Below, in pieces: positions 24,532-33,221 of a DNA stretch of 45,663 nt. A program made the translations under genes and the position numbers. The notes beneath the pieces are model-generated. The model searched no databases and was not told the origin of the DNA. It saw only the letters and a program-made list of their open reading frames with translations. The stretch lies in contig JAFRVB010000010.1 of the NCBI GenBank assembly GCA_017441845.1, forward strand, positions 1 through 45,663, given 5' to 3'. Each line of letters opens with the position of its first letter. Positions within the stretch are counted from its first letter, which is position 1. Source of the stretch: Bacilli bacterium. Lineage in GTDB: Bacteria; Bacillota_I; Bacilli_A; RF39; UBA660.

Positions 24532-25791
24532 TTGATATATTGTGGTGAATTAAAGAATCAAGGTATACTTTATCATACTTTTTATGATAAATATTCTAAA
24601 CAATTAAGGTTTTATTTAAATGGACAAGAAGTAGATAATGATTATTTATATAAGACTTATAATAAGACTAAAAATTGTTTAAGAGGTTATGGTAGATTAA
24701 CTACTTTAATTCTTTCATTGAGTATTATTACTGCAGCTATAGGTGTTACTGCTTTAGATGAAGATATTAGTATTAGTGATATATTTAATTCTGATTCTGG
24801 TATTATTACTATTGATGTACAAGAAGAGAATGAATTAACAGGAGAAGAATTATATAATGAATTGATAAGTAGAAATCCTGATTTAACTGAGTATTTAGAG
24901 ATGACTAAGGATATTGTGATAAAGTATGGTCCTTATATGAAACAAAGTGAATTACTTAGAACTATTGGTGATTTAGAGATAATTCCTACATCTAATAGAG
25001 AAGAAATGGAAGCTGGAAATGCTTTAGCATTTTATACTAAAGATGAAAATAAAATATATATAGATAGTAATATTAATGTAGAGTATTTAAAAAAGACATG
25101 TTTATATCATGAAATTCTACATTATTATTCTCAATCTGGTTTATATGATTTTAATAGTTATAGTGATGGTTATGATGGTTATGCTTTAAATGAAGGTATG
25201 ACTGAAATGTTGAATGCTGATTTTAATGATGATGAGATGTATACTTACCATCAAGAAGCTGCTTATGTTGGTGCTTTATGTGAAATAGTTGGACCAGAAG
25301 TTTTTGAACAAGCATACTTTGGTAATAATATTGATTATTTGACTTATGCTTTAGCTCAATATGCTGATGAAGATACAGCTCTAGCATTAATTAAAAATAT
25401 AGATATAGCTAAAGATTCATATGATTCATTTGTTTATTATGATAATGATGAAGACTATTATAACTTCGTATTAGCTAATGAGAATGCTTGGGCTATAATA
25501 TCCAATATGTATGATAATAAATATAATAGAGATATAGTTGGAGATAGATTAATGATGGCTTATATGAGTGCTACTACTCTAGATGATTATTGTGGTCTAG
25601 ATTTAGAGGGAGATTCTATCTTAGTAGATGTTATAGTTAATAAACATTATTTCAATGATACTAATAATGATTTTGTTATAGTAGATTATAATGTTAAAAA
25701 TAGTGATGGAATACAAGGTAAATCTCTTACTATAGAAGATAGTGAAAGATATGTTAATAATAATAATCAGATAAAAAAAAATAAGTTATAA
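24532..25791 (+). CDS. Membrane-anchored HExxH metalloprotease-like protein
   Basis: Unassigned 419-residue protein. Residues 1-54 are cytoplasmic and aromatic-rich (YCGELKNQGILYHTFYDKY), one transmembrane helix lies at about 56-76, and the remaining ~340 residues are probably outside. The outer part contains a zinc-binding HEILH motif (H193, E194, H197) followed by ALNEGMTEMLN (E221, E225), a gluzincin-like arrangement with the glutamate about 24-28 residues after the second histidine. It is therefore likely a secreted-side zinc peptidase, family not recognised. TTG at 24532 is chosen because AAGGTGAT lies just upstream; the in-frame GTG at 24523 overlaps that site. It follows fhs by 12 nt. 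The C-terminus is Asn/Lys-rich. Confidence 0.72.
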   Translation: MIYCGELKNQGILYHTFYDKYSKQLRFYLNGQEVDNDYLYKTYNKTKNCLRGYGRLTTLILSLSIITAAIGVTALDEDISISDIFNSDSGIITIDVQEENELTGEELYNELISRNPDLTEYLEMTKDIVIKYGPYMKQSELLRTIGDLEIIPTSNREEMEAGNALAFYTKDENKIYIDSNINVEYLKKTCLYHEILHYYSQSGLYDFNSYSDGYDGYALNEGMTEMLNADFNDDEMYTYHQEAAYVGALCEIVGPEVFEQAYFGNNIDYLTYALAQYADEDTALALIKNIDIAKDSYDSFVYYDNDEDYYNFVLANENAWAIISNMYDNKYNRDIVGDRLMMAYMSATTLDDYCGLDLEGDSILVDVIVNKHYFNDTNNDFVIVDYNVKNSDGIQGKSLTIEDSERYVNNNNQIKKNKL

Positions 25792-25805
25792 AACTTATTT
25801 TTTTT
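25774..25805. terminator. Bidirectional terminator
   Basis: ATAAGTT/AACTTAT stem (25781-25787, 25792-25798), extended by flanking A and T runs. It covers the metalloprotease stop and reaches the stop of the convergent 25804 gene. Confidence 0.85.
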
Positions 25806-26472
25806 ATTGATTACTTTCTTCTTCCTCATTAGTTTGAGGTTTTATTATCTTTGGACCTTCTTGTTTAGGTTGAACATGTATTTTTCCAGTATATGTTTTT
25901 TTATTATATGTTATTTTATATAGATAATTACCTGCTTCAGAAGTATTTACTTGACTTAGATCTAAGACTAAGTGATTCTTTATTTGTTCTGGTAGATTCT
26001 CTTTAATATAAGAAGATACATTAGTACTTATAGAGTCTCCTACTTCTAAGGTTATCTCTTTTAATGTTAATGAGAAATTAGGTAATTCTTGTTCTTTAAT
26101 TATAAATTTACCATTATATTTTTTACCTTTGAATGATACTGTGTATGCATAAGTACCAGCTTCATTTATATTTACCATTGAAGTATCTAATTTTAAAGCT
26201 TTTACTACTGATTCGTCTAAAGTATCAACATTTTCAATGTAGTCTCTAACATCTACACTTAGTGGATTGTTTATTTCTAAAGTCATAGTTTTTAAAATTA
26301 TTTCATCTGTTTTTAGAGAAGTAACTCTAGTAGAAGATACATTAACTGAATAATCTTTTTCTAGAATAGTACGATCTTGACCATTTAAAATCATTCCAGT
26401 CAAAAGCATAACTAGTCCCCAACCAGCTAATGTTATGGCTATAGAATTTTTAGCTTGAAATATTTTTTTCAT
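25804..26472 (-). CDS. Membrane-anchored protein with two Ig-like repeats
   Basis: The 222-residue protein has an N-terminal transmembrane anchor (about 10-30) and an outside part with two related beta-sandwich units of about 70 residues. These are recognised by LEINNPLSVDVRDYIE..TSMVNINEAGTYAYTVSFKGKKYNGKF and the parallel LEVGDSISTNVSSYIK..LSQVNTSEAGNYLYKITYNKKTYTGKI (each quoted in parts). The pattern (V/I)N.(S/N)EAG.Y.Y...(Y/F) is typical of bacterial Ig-like stalks. The tail is Pro/Glu/Asn-rich and has no sorting signal. TAGGAT precedes ATG. Function is unknown; a wall-spanning stalk or adhesion role is plausible but unproven. It resembles the stalk of the NlpC/P60 protein at 13291. Confidence 0.7.
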   Translation of the reverse strand: MKKIFQAKNSIAITLAGWGLVMLLTGMILNGQDRTILEKDYSVNVSSTRVTSLKTDEIILKTMTLEINNPLSVDVRDYIENVDTLDESVVKALKLDTSMVNINEAGTYAYTVSFKGKKYNGKFIIKEQELPNFSLTLKEITLEVGDSISTNVSSYIKENLPEQIKNHLVLDLSQVNTSEAGNYLYKITYNKKTYTGKIHVQPKQEGPKIIKPQTNEEEESNQ

Positions 26473-26565
26473 CGCAATCCTACCTTTATTTCATTATATA
26501 TTTTTTTTCTTTTTATTACAAGGTTTTTATCTAATAAATATTGTATATTTTTGTTAATAAAAATA

Positions 26566-26594
26566 TTGCTTAGAGAAATATAGTATTATATAAT
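26566..26594 (+). promoter_or_regulatory. Promoter of the stomatin-like gene
   Basis: TTGCTT (26566-26571), 17-bp spacer, TATAAT (26589-26594). Confidence 0.7.
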
Positions 26595-26620
26595 TAAATT
26601 AATAGAGAGGAGAGGATTGT

Positions 26621-27403
26621 TTGAACGGATTTATATATACAATATTAGGTATCATAGTACTTATTATCTTATGCTCAATAAGACAAATTACTGAATATGA
26701 AAGAGGAATTTTATTTCAATTTGGTAAATATAAGAAAATGCTAAATCCAGGTTGGCGTATTATATTACCAATTATTCAATCATATCAAAAAGTTGATATT
26801 AGAACTAAGGCTGTAGATGTAGCTGAACAAGATGCGATTACTAAAGATAATGTTACTATTAGAATCAATGCAGTTATTTATTACAAAGTATTTGATGCGA
26901 GTAAAGCAATTATAGCTGTTGAAGACTTTAAATATGCTGTATCACAACTTGCTCAAACTACTATGCGTAATGCTGTAGGTACTGTATCTTTAGATGAATT
27001 ACTTACTCAAAGAGATAAGATATCTGAAGAGATTTGTAAGATAATTGATGAAGCTACTGATCCATGGGGAATCAAAGTAGAAAATGTTGAATTAAAAGAT
27101 GTTAAATTACCTGAAGAGATGCAAAGAGTTATGGGTAAAGTTGCTGAAGCTGAAAGAGAAAAACAAGCTGTTATTACTAAGTCTACTGGAGAAGTTGAAG
27201 CTGCAACTAACTTAGCTAAAGCTGCTGACATAATGTCTGCTACTTCTGGAGCTCTACACTTAAGAACATTATCTACATTAAATGATTTATCTTCTGATCA
27301 ATCTAATACAATTATCTTTGCTATACCTATTGAAGTACTTAGAGCATTTGATGGTACTAATGGTGAAACTATAAAGAAATTTGTAGATAAAGTTAATAAA
27401 TAA
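26621..27403 (+). CDS. SPFH/Band 7 stomatin-like protein (slipin)
   Basis: The 260-residue protein has a single N-terminal membrane segment (about 4-21) followed by the SPFH domain: TEYERGILFQFGKY, GWRIILPII, the VDIRTKAVDV strand, and a long helical region from about 150 (EEMQRVMGKVAEAEREKQAV) ending in LRTLSTLNDLSSDQSNTIIF. Slipins form membrane-associated oligomeric cages or scaffold microdomains. The NfeD partner that usually accompanies bacterial slipins is not adjacent. The start is TTG at 26621, directly downstream of GAGGAGAGGA. It is monocistronic and convergent with the radical-SAM gene. Confidence 0.92.
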   Translation: MNGFIYTILGIIVLIILCSIRQITEYERGILFQFGKYKKMLNPGWRIILPIIQSYQKVDIRTKAVDVAEQDAITKDNVTIRINAVIYYKVFDASKAIIAVEDFKYAVSQLAQTTMRNAVGTVSLDELLTQRDKISEEICKIIDEATDPWGIKVENVELKDVKLPEEMQRVMGKVAEAEREKQAVITKSTGEVEAATNLAKAADIMSATSGALHLRTLSTLNDLSSDQSNTIIFAIPIEVLRAFDGTNGETIKKFVDKVNK

Positions 27404-27429
27404 AAGATAACTAATCGTTATCTTTTTTT
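27402..27429. terminator. Bidirectional terminator
   Basis: AAAAGATAAC/GTTATCTTTT stem with loop TAATC and a T run. It overlaps the slipin stop and the radical-SAM stop. Confidence 0.88.
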
Positions 27430-28349
27430 ATTCCTTGATAAGTATCTTTTCTTACCATTTCTTTATCAATATCATTCATAACTACAAATTTCTTTAATAA
27501 CCAAGTAGGTTCAATTAAATCATCTTTATTAGGATCTCCAGTAATTCTATTAATTACTATTTCTTCTCTTAATAGTTCTAATTGATTTACTACTATATCT
27601 ATATATTCATCTTTAGTTAGAATATGAAATTTATCTTTTTTATACATTTCTTCTAAAGGAGTATCTTTTACTACTGATAACATATGTATCTTAATACCTT
27701 GAATATCTAATTTATTTAGATATTTAACTGTATTCAACATATCTTCTTTAGTCTCGTAGGGTAGTCCATTAATGATATGAACTACTACATTGATATTTCT
27801 TTTTCTTAACTTTTTAACTGCTTCTTCAAATTCAGATAATGTATGACATCTATTGATCAATTTAGCAGTTTTTTCATTAGTAGTTTGAAGACCTAATTCT
27901 ACTGTAAGATAAGTTCTTTTAGATAGATCTTCTAAATAATCATAACATTCTTCTGTAATTGAATCTGCTCTAGTCGCAATATTTAGACCTATTACTCCTT
28001 CTTGAGAGATAGCTTCTTCAAATAAACTTTTTAATTTATCTAAGGGACCATAAGTATTAGTATTAGATTGAAAATAAGCAATATACTTAGCTTTAGGCCA
28101 TTTCTTTAACATCATATTCTTAATTGAATTAAACTGTTCTGTAATACTTTGTTCTTTATTACCTCCAAAGTCAGAACTTCCTTTATGACAATAGATGCAT
28201 CCTCCATATCCTTTAGTACCATCTATATTAGGACAAGTAAAATTACCATTTAAACTTACTTTAAATACTTTAGAATTAAATTTATTCTTATAAAAATAAT
28301 CTAAAGTATGATATCTTTTATTACTATCTGAATATTTAAACTTATTCAT
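27411..28349 (-). CDS. Radical SAM protein of the YtqA/TIGR01212 family
   Basis: The 312-residue protein begins with the family's N-terminal YHTLDYFYKNKF and the iron-sulfur motif FTCPNIDGTKGYGGCIYC (C39, C51, C54). It continues through the radical-SAM barrel: AKYIAYFQSNTNTYGP, GLNIATRADSI, TVELGLQTTNEKTAKLINR, VVVHIINGLPYET and IKIHMLSVVKDTPL. The substrate is not established to my knowledge. Its start overlaps the stop of the upstream patatin gene by one base (TAATG), with GGAGA as ribosome-binding site, so the pair is translationally coupled. All cysteines are present. Confidence 0.93.
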   Translation of the reverse strand: MNKFKYSDSNKRYHTLDYFYKNKFNSKVFKVSLNGNFTCPNIDGTKGYGGCIYCHKGSSDFGGNKEQSITEQFNSIKNMMLKKWPKAKYIAYFQSNTNTYGPLDKLKSLFEEAISQEGVIGLNIATRADSITEECYDYLEDLSKRTYLTVELGLQTTNEKTAKLINRCHTLSEFEEAVKKLRKRNINVVVHIINGLPYETKEDMLNTVKYLNKLDIQGIKIHMLSVVKDTPLEEMYKKDKFHILTKDEYIDIVVNQLELLREEIVINRITGDPNKDDLIEPTWLLKKFVVMNDIDKEMVRKDTYQGIKKDND

Positions 28350-29524
28350 TAATTCTCCAAGATAGTATAAATATATAAAATACTTAAGAAAGTAAGAGGA
28401 TTTTTTAGAGCTAGAGGTTTAACTTTATTATACTTTTGTTTTTTTAATAAGTTATATATTTCTAAGTCTTTAGAATTAGTATCTTTACTTTTTAATGTTT
28501 GTTTGAAATTACTTATTAATAATTTATTAAAACTTTTTAAAGTATAAATTCTAGTATCATCTAGATGATATTTATTACCTAAATATTCCATAGATCTTAA
28601 TAATACTTTATCTATTATTTTATCTATGTTATCTTCTATATTTTCTATTTTTAATATTTTATTTATAGTTAATAAAGCCGTTTTAGAATTAATTACTTCT
28701 TTAAATACATGAATATAAGTATCTTGATACTTAGTTTTTAATTTAGAAACAGTATTTTTATTAAAAGTATATTTTTTACCTATATATCTTCCGAATACTT
28801 TCATTGTGTCATTATAACCATATTTCATATTCATTTTAGCTAGATCTTTATTAAATTCTAAGAAGTTAGCTAAGTTATTATTTGGTTTTATTCTAGTGAT
28901 AGGTATATTCTTTATAGGTTTTTTCTTTAAACCTGGAGCAGTTAAATCTACTACAATAGCTTCATCTGCACCTAATTCAATAGCTAAATTGATAGGAGTA
29001 TTATCATAATATCCACCATCAATATACTTAGTATCATCTATTTCCTTTGGTTTGAATGCTGGATAACAAGATGCTGAAGCGATTAAGTAATCTTCTAACT
29101 TATCTTTTGGTATATCTTCTTTTTTTAAGATTAATGGTTTCTTTTTCTTTAGATTGAATGTTACTAAACCATAATTGATTTTTGAATTATAGAATTTATT
29201 TTTATTTAAACAATTTTTTATTATTTCTTCTAATCCTTTAGGATCTATACCATTACTTTCAATAAATTCTTTTATATATACTTTATATAATTCAATATTA
29301 CTATTAGTATTAATCTCTTTACCAAATATTTTATCCATACTTATGTTATTCCATGTACTAAGAGCTTTACCATAAGTTTTTTGTACCATAAAAGCACCAT
29401 TTAAAGCACCTACTGATGTTCCAGTCACAATATCGTATTTAATATTTAATCTTCTTAGAGCTTTCCATACACCTATCTGATAAGCTCCTTTAGAGCCACC
29501 TCCAGATAAAACAATTGCTTTCAT
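28349..29524 (-). CDS. Patatin-like phospholipase family protein
   Basis: Patatin-like proteins are Ser-Asp acyl hydrolases acting on membrane lipids. The 391-residue product shows the oxyanion loop GGGSKGAY (8-15), the nucleophile elbow GTSVG (S37) and the catalytic aspartate in YIDGGYYDNTPI (D169). Beyond about residue 250 is a long helical, lysine-rich C-terminal half of unknown role. Its final residues are hydrophobic (LTFLSILYIYTIL), which could help it associate with membrane. ATG 29524 follows GGTGATTT; the in-frame upstream Met/Tyr-rich extension overlaps the -10 box and is rejected. It is the first gene of a two-gene operon with the radical-SAM gene. Confidence 0.9.
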   Translation of the reverse strand: MKAIVLSGGGSKGAYQIGVWKALRRLNIKYDIVTGTSVGALNGAFMVQKTYGKALSTWNNISMDKIFGKEINTNSNIELYKVYIKEFIESNGIDPKGLEEIIKNCLNKNKFYNSKINYGLVTFNLKKKKPLILKKEDIPKDKLEDYLIASASCYPAFKPKEIDDTKYIDGGYYDNTPINLAIELGADEAIVVDLTAPGLKKKPIKNIPITRIKPNNNLANFLEFNKDLAKMNMKYGYNDTMKVFGRYIGKKYTFNKNTVSKLKTKYQDTYIHVFKEVINSKTALLTINKILKIENIEDNIDKIIDKVLLRSMEYLGNKYHLDDTRIYTLKSFNKLLISNFKQTLKSKDTNSKDLEIYNLLKKQKYNKVKPLALKNPLTFLSILYIYTILEN

Positions 29525-29539
29525 AAAATCACCAGTAAT

Positions 29540-29545
29540 ATTATA
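29540..29545 (-). promoter_or_regulatory. -10 box of the patatin/radical-SAM operon
   Basis: Minus-strand TATAAT, exactly 15 nt before the ATG at 29524, with GGTGAT between. Confidence 0.55.
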
Positions 29546-29588
29546 ATACAAAATTCAATTTATTTATATATTCTTTTTTATTTAATGG

Positions 29589-29594
29589 TATAAT
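29589..29594 (+). promoter_or_regulatory. -10 box of the VanY-type gene
   Basis: TATAAT, 16 nt before the ATG at 29611, with AGGTGAG between. The divergent patatin promoter lies about 45 nt away. Confidence 0.55.
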
Positions 29595-29610
29595 TATAAT
29601 AGGTGAGTAT

Positions 29611-30726
29611 ATGGCGACTGTGAAAAGATTAAGATTAAAAGAACCATATGATGCGATTGGAAGAGTATTATTAACGATACTTCTTATTTTGCTTGCCATA
29701 TTTTTATTCTATAGATATGAGATACATACTATTAAAAGAATAGGTTATAGTGAGAAAGCTGCGAACTACATACTTTTTCATTGGAAGAAAGATTATGTTG
29801 AAAGTATTAAGTTTAGTAAAACTTTAAATAAAGCCTTTGAAAGTACTGATTATAAAGAAAAATACTTAAAAAAATATAATCTAATTAAATATCATAAAGG
29901 TAACTTATTAATTAAAAATATTAATACTTTATTAAAGAAGGGTTATAGTGTTATAGATATTAATTTGATATTGAGTAGAGGTTCTGAGAAAGATGTAGAA
30001 GAATTTTCTAAGAGAGATAGAGTATTATATTTAGAAGAGTTTTTAGAATATGATTTTTCTAAATTAAGTTTATTTGATGAATATACTAAGTATAGTTCTG
30101 ATACTGGAGAAGATGCTTATTCTACAATAGTATTAGTTAATTTAGGATATCAGAAACCTGATTATAGAGATCCGGTTATTGTGAAGAAATTTAGTACTGA
30201 TATGCTTGTGAATAAACATTTTAAATTAGATGAGAATTTTGTACCTGATAATTTAGTTTCTGTAGATAAGAATTATACTAATGGGGATAAATTAAAATTA
30301 AATAAAGAGGCTTATGAAGCTTTTAAAGAAATGTATAGTGATAATAGTAATATTTATATTAATACAGCGTATAGATCTAAAGAAGATCAATTAGATTTAG
30401 CTAAATACTATAATAATTTATATGGAAAAGAATATGTTACTAAGTATATTGCGAAACCAAGGTTTTCTGAGCATGAAACAGGTTTAGCGATAGATGTAGC
30501 TTCTAAACATAAGAATGTATTTGTGACTAGTAAAGAATATAAATGGATGTTGAATAATGCTTATAAGTATGGATATATTTTGAGATATACTCCAAGATTT
30601 GAAGATATTACAGGCTTTAGAAGTGAAGCTTGGCATTACCGATATGTTGGTAAAAAAATAAGTAAAGAATTACATAAAAATAATATGTCTTATGAAGAGT
30701 ATTATGCAGTTAATATTTATAAATAA
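29611..30726 (+). CDS. Membrane-anchored VanY-type D-Ala-D-Ala carboxypeptidase
   Basis: The 371-residue protein has a basic N-terminus, one transmembrane helix (about 17-34), a helical domain (about 45-215, including KKGYSVIDINLILSRGSEKD) and a C-terminal M15 VanY domain (about 225-365). The zinc ligands are intact: SEHETGLAID (H288, D295) and EAWHYRYVG (catalytic E339, H342). Such enzymes remove the terminal D-alanine from peptidoglycan stems. The N-terminal part resembles a peptidoglycan-binding-like module but I cannot place it in a family. AGGTGAG precedes ATG. No terminator is evident before the GH31 gene 63 nt downstream. Confidence 0.93.
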   Translation: MATVKRLRLKEPYDAIGRVLLTILLILLAIFLFYRYEIHTIKRIGYSEKAANYILFHWKKDYVESIKFSKTLNKAFESTDYKEKYLKKYNLIKYHKGNLLIKNINTLLKKGYSVIDINLILSRGSEKDVEEFSKRDRVLYLEEFLEYDFSKLSLFDEYTKYSSDTGEDAYSTIVLVNLGYQKPDYRDPVIVKKFSTDMLVNKHFKLDENFVPDNLVSVDKNYTNGDKLKLNKEAYEAFKEMYSDNSNIYINTAYRSKEDQLDLAKYYNNLYGKEYVTKYIAKPRFSEHETGLAIDVASKHKNVFVTSKEYKWMLNNAYKYGYILRYTPRFEDITGFRSEAWHYRYVGKKISKELHKNNMSYEEYYAVNIYK

Positions 30727-30789
30727 TTGGTTTATTTTAACACTAAAATATGATAATATGTTATTAGGATAAATTGGGAAGGTGTTAGT

Positions 30790-33213
30790 ATGTATCCACT
30801 AGGGAAACAATTTAGTGTGAACAGTGAAGCGGCCGTAAGTGATAAGAAGTATACTATCCAGGGTGCCCATTTTCGTATTACCATTTTATCTGAAATGATG
30901 GTTAGATGTGAGTATTCCCCTAATGGAGTATTTAATGATAGGCCTACTCAATTAGTTAGAAAGAGAAATTTTTCTAATCCTGATGTTCAGATGCAGCAAG
31001 ATGATAAGATATTGATTATTACTACTAAGTATTTTACTTTGAACTATTTAAAGGATCAGCCTTTTCAAGGTAGCGCGATGGATCCTGGTAAGAATTTAAA
31101 GATAACTTTAAATGCTCATGAAGTAGAAAGACAAAAAGATTGGTATTATGGTATGCCTGAGCCTAGAAATCTAGGAGGAAATATTGTTTCTGCTGATGTA
31201 GATGTACAAAAAGAAGTTCAAAAAGGATTATTCTCATTAGATGGATTTGCTACTCTTGATGATTCCTTAGGCAAAATCATTATGGATGATGGTACTATGG
31301 AAGATCCTCAACCTGGTTATATCGATATCTATGTTTTAATGTATGATAAAGACTTTAAACAATTATTAATAGATTATTTTAAATTAACTGGATCTCCATC
31401 GTTAATACCTAGATACGCTTTAGGTAACTGGTGGAGTAGAAATTATAATTGTAGTGATAAAGATTTAAAAGAATTAATAAATAACTTTGAAAAGAAAAAA
31501 ATACCTTTAGGTATTATGTTATTTGATCATGATTGGCACATTAGAAATACACCAGATTATAAGTATTTAAAGACCGGATTTACATTTAATAATAATTTAA
31601 TTAAAGATCCTAAAAAGACTATTGCGGAGTTTCATAAACGTGGTATTAGGGTTGGTTTAGTCGTTGATCCAATGTTGGGATTTTATCCACATGAAGCTTT
31701 TTATAAACAAGCTTCAGAGGCTTTAAAGATCTCAGATAATTCAATTATTCCATTTGATCCCCTAAATCCACAGTTATTAGATTTATACTTTAAAATATTC
31801 TTACATCCATTAGATGCGACTGGGGTAGATTTCTTCTGGAATGATTCACTAGCTAATTATGATTTACCTAGACTTTGGGCTATCCAACACTACATGTATT
31901 TAGATGAAGCTAGAGCTAATAATAAACGTTCTTTACTTCTATCTCGTAGTGGATGTATCGCACCTCATAGATATCCTGTATTATATGGAGGATCTAGTGA
32001 AATTAGTTGGAAAGTATTGAAAGAGTTACCTCTTCGTTATATAAACGCTGCAAATATGGGTGTTAGTTGGTGGAGTTATGATGTTTGTGGTAATCATGGT
32101 GGTGTAGAAGATGAAGATCTTTATATTCGTCATCTAGAACTTGGAGTATTTAGTCCAATACTTCGTTTTCATGGAGCTCGTGGACCATATTATAAAAAAG
32201 AACCATGGTTATGGGATACTAAAGTAGAGACAATAGCTCGTCACTACTTAAGACTTCGTCATAGATTAATACCTTATATCTATACAGAAGCATATAATTA
32301 TACCCGTACTGGAACACCTTTAATTCAACCATTTTATTATAATTATATGTGGACTATTGATGATGATAATTATAAAAATCAATATTATTTTGGATCTCAA
32401 TTATTAGTATGTCCAATATTAGATAAAAAAGATCCAACTATGAATAGAACAATCCATAGATTCTTTATACCTGAAGGAACTTGGTATGACTTTGTTACTG
32501 GTAAAAAATTCCCTGGTAATAAGAAATATATTTCATTCTTTAAAGATTCAGATTATCCTGTATTTGCTCACGCTGGAAGTATTATTCCTTTAAGTAATAA
32601 GAGTGATTATAATAATACAGGTATTGCTACAGACTTAGAGATTCAAATATTCCCAGGAATCAGTAATACATACACATTATATGATGATGATGGAGTAACT
32701 AATTTATATAGAGAAGGATACTTCTTAAAAACATCAATAGATTATAACTACTTGAGAAATAACTACACTGTTATTATGAGAAGTTTAGAAGGTAAGAGTG
32801 GTATTGTTCCTGAAAAGAGAAATTATAAGATGGTTTTCAGAAACGTTAGAGAAGCTGATGATGTAACAGTATTCTTTAATCAAGAACCATTTGCTAATAT
32901 TAAATCTTATGCTGATGGTAATGACTTTATAGTTGAATTAACTGGAGTTCCTACTATTGGACAAGTTACTATTAACTGTAAGGGTAAAGATATCGAAATA
33001 GATGCTCAAAGAATTTTAAATGATGATATTAATAGTATTATCTTAGACTTACAAATAGATACTTATTTAAAAGAAGAGATTGCTGATATAATGTTCTCTA
33101 TGAGTAAGATATCTGAAAAGAGAATTAAGATAAGGAAATTAAAGAAAAAAGGTTTATCAAAAGATTATATTAATACATTCTTAAAATTATTAGAATATAT
33201 GGAAAATGTATAG
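30790..33213 (+). CDS. Glycoside hydrolase family 31 protein with the acid/base aspartate apparently replaced
   Basis: The 807-residue protein has the GH31 layout: an N-terminal beta-sandwich (about 1-195), a TIM barrel (about 205-540) with PRYALGNWWSRNY and MLFDHDWH, distal beta domains (about 550-735), and an unusual charged helical extension (about 740-807). The nucleophile region GVDFFWNDSLANYDL keeps D352. The acid/base region, usually (S/G)GD, reads RYPVLYGGSSEISW, with S402 aligned to the aspartate. WWSYDVCGNHGG and SPILRFHGARGP are conserved. There is no signal peptide, so it is cytoplasmic. Typical substrates are alpha-glucosides or alpha-xylosides, but with this substitution it may be a weak enzyme, a transglycosidase or a binding protein. 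The next gene starts 8 nt after its stop. Confidence 0.9.
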   Translation: MYPLGKQFSVNSEAAVSDKKYTIQGAHFRITILSEMMVRCEYSPNGVFNDRPTQLVRKRNFSNPDVQMQQDDKILIITTKYFTLNYLKDQPFQGSAMDPGKNLKITLNAHEVERQKDWYYGMPEPRNLGGNIVSADVDVQKEVQKGLFSLDGFATLDDSLGKIIMDDGTMEDPQPGYIDIYVLMYDKDFKQLLIDYFKLTGSPSLIPRYALGNWWSRNYNCSDKDLKELINNFEKKKIPLGIMLFDHDWHIRNTPDYKYLKTGFTFNNNLIKDPKKTIAEFHKRGIRVGLVVDPMLGFYPHEAFYKQASEALKISDNSIIPFDPLNPQLLDLYFKIFLHPLDATGVDFFWNDSLANYDLPRLWAIQHYMYLDEARANNKRSLLLSRSGCIAPHRYPVLYGGSSEISWKVLKELPLRYINAANMGVSWWSYDVCGNHGGVEDEDLYIRHLELGVFSPILRFHGARGPYYKKEPWLWDTKVETIARHYLRLRHRLIPYIYTEAYNYTRTGTPLIQPFYYNYMWTIDDDNYKNQYYFGSQLLVCPILDKKDPTMNRTIHRFFIPEGTWYDFVTGKKFPGNKKYISFFKDSDYPVFAHAGSIIPLSNKSDYNNTGIATDLEIQIFPGISNTYTLYDDDGVTNLYREGYFLKTSIDYNYLRNNYTVIMRSLEGKSGIVPEKRNYKMVFRNVREADDVTVFFNQEPFANIKSYADGNDFIVELTGVPTIGQVTINCKGKDIEIDAQRILNDDINSIILDLQIDTYLKEEIADIMFSMSKISEKRIKIRKLKKKGLSKDYINTFLKLLEYMENV

Positions 33214-33221
33214 GAGGATAT

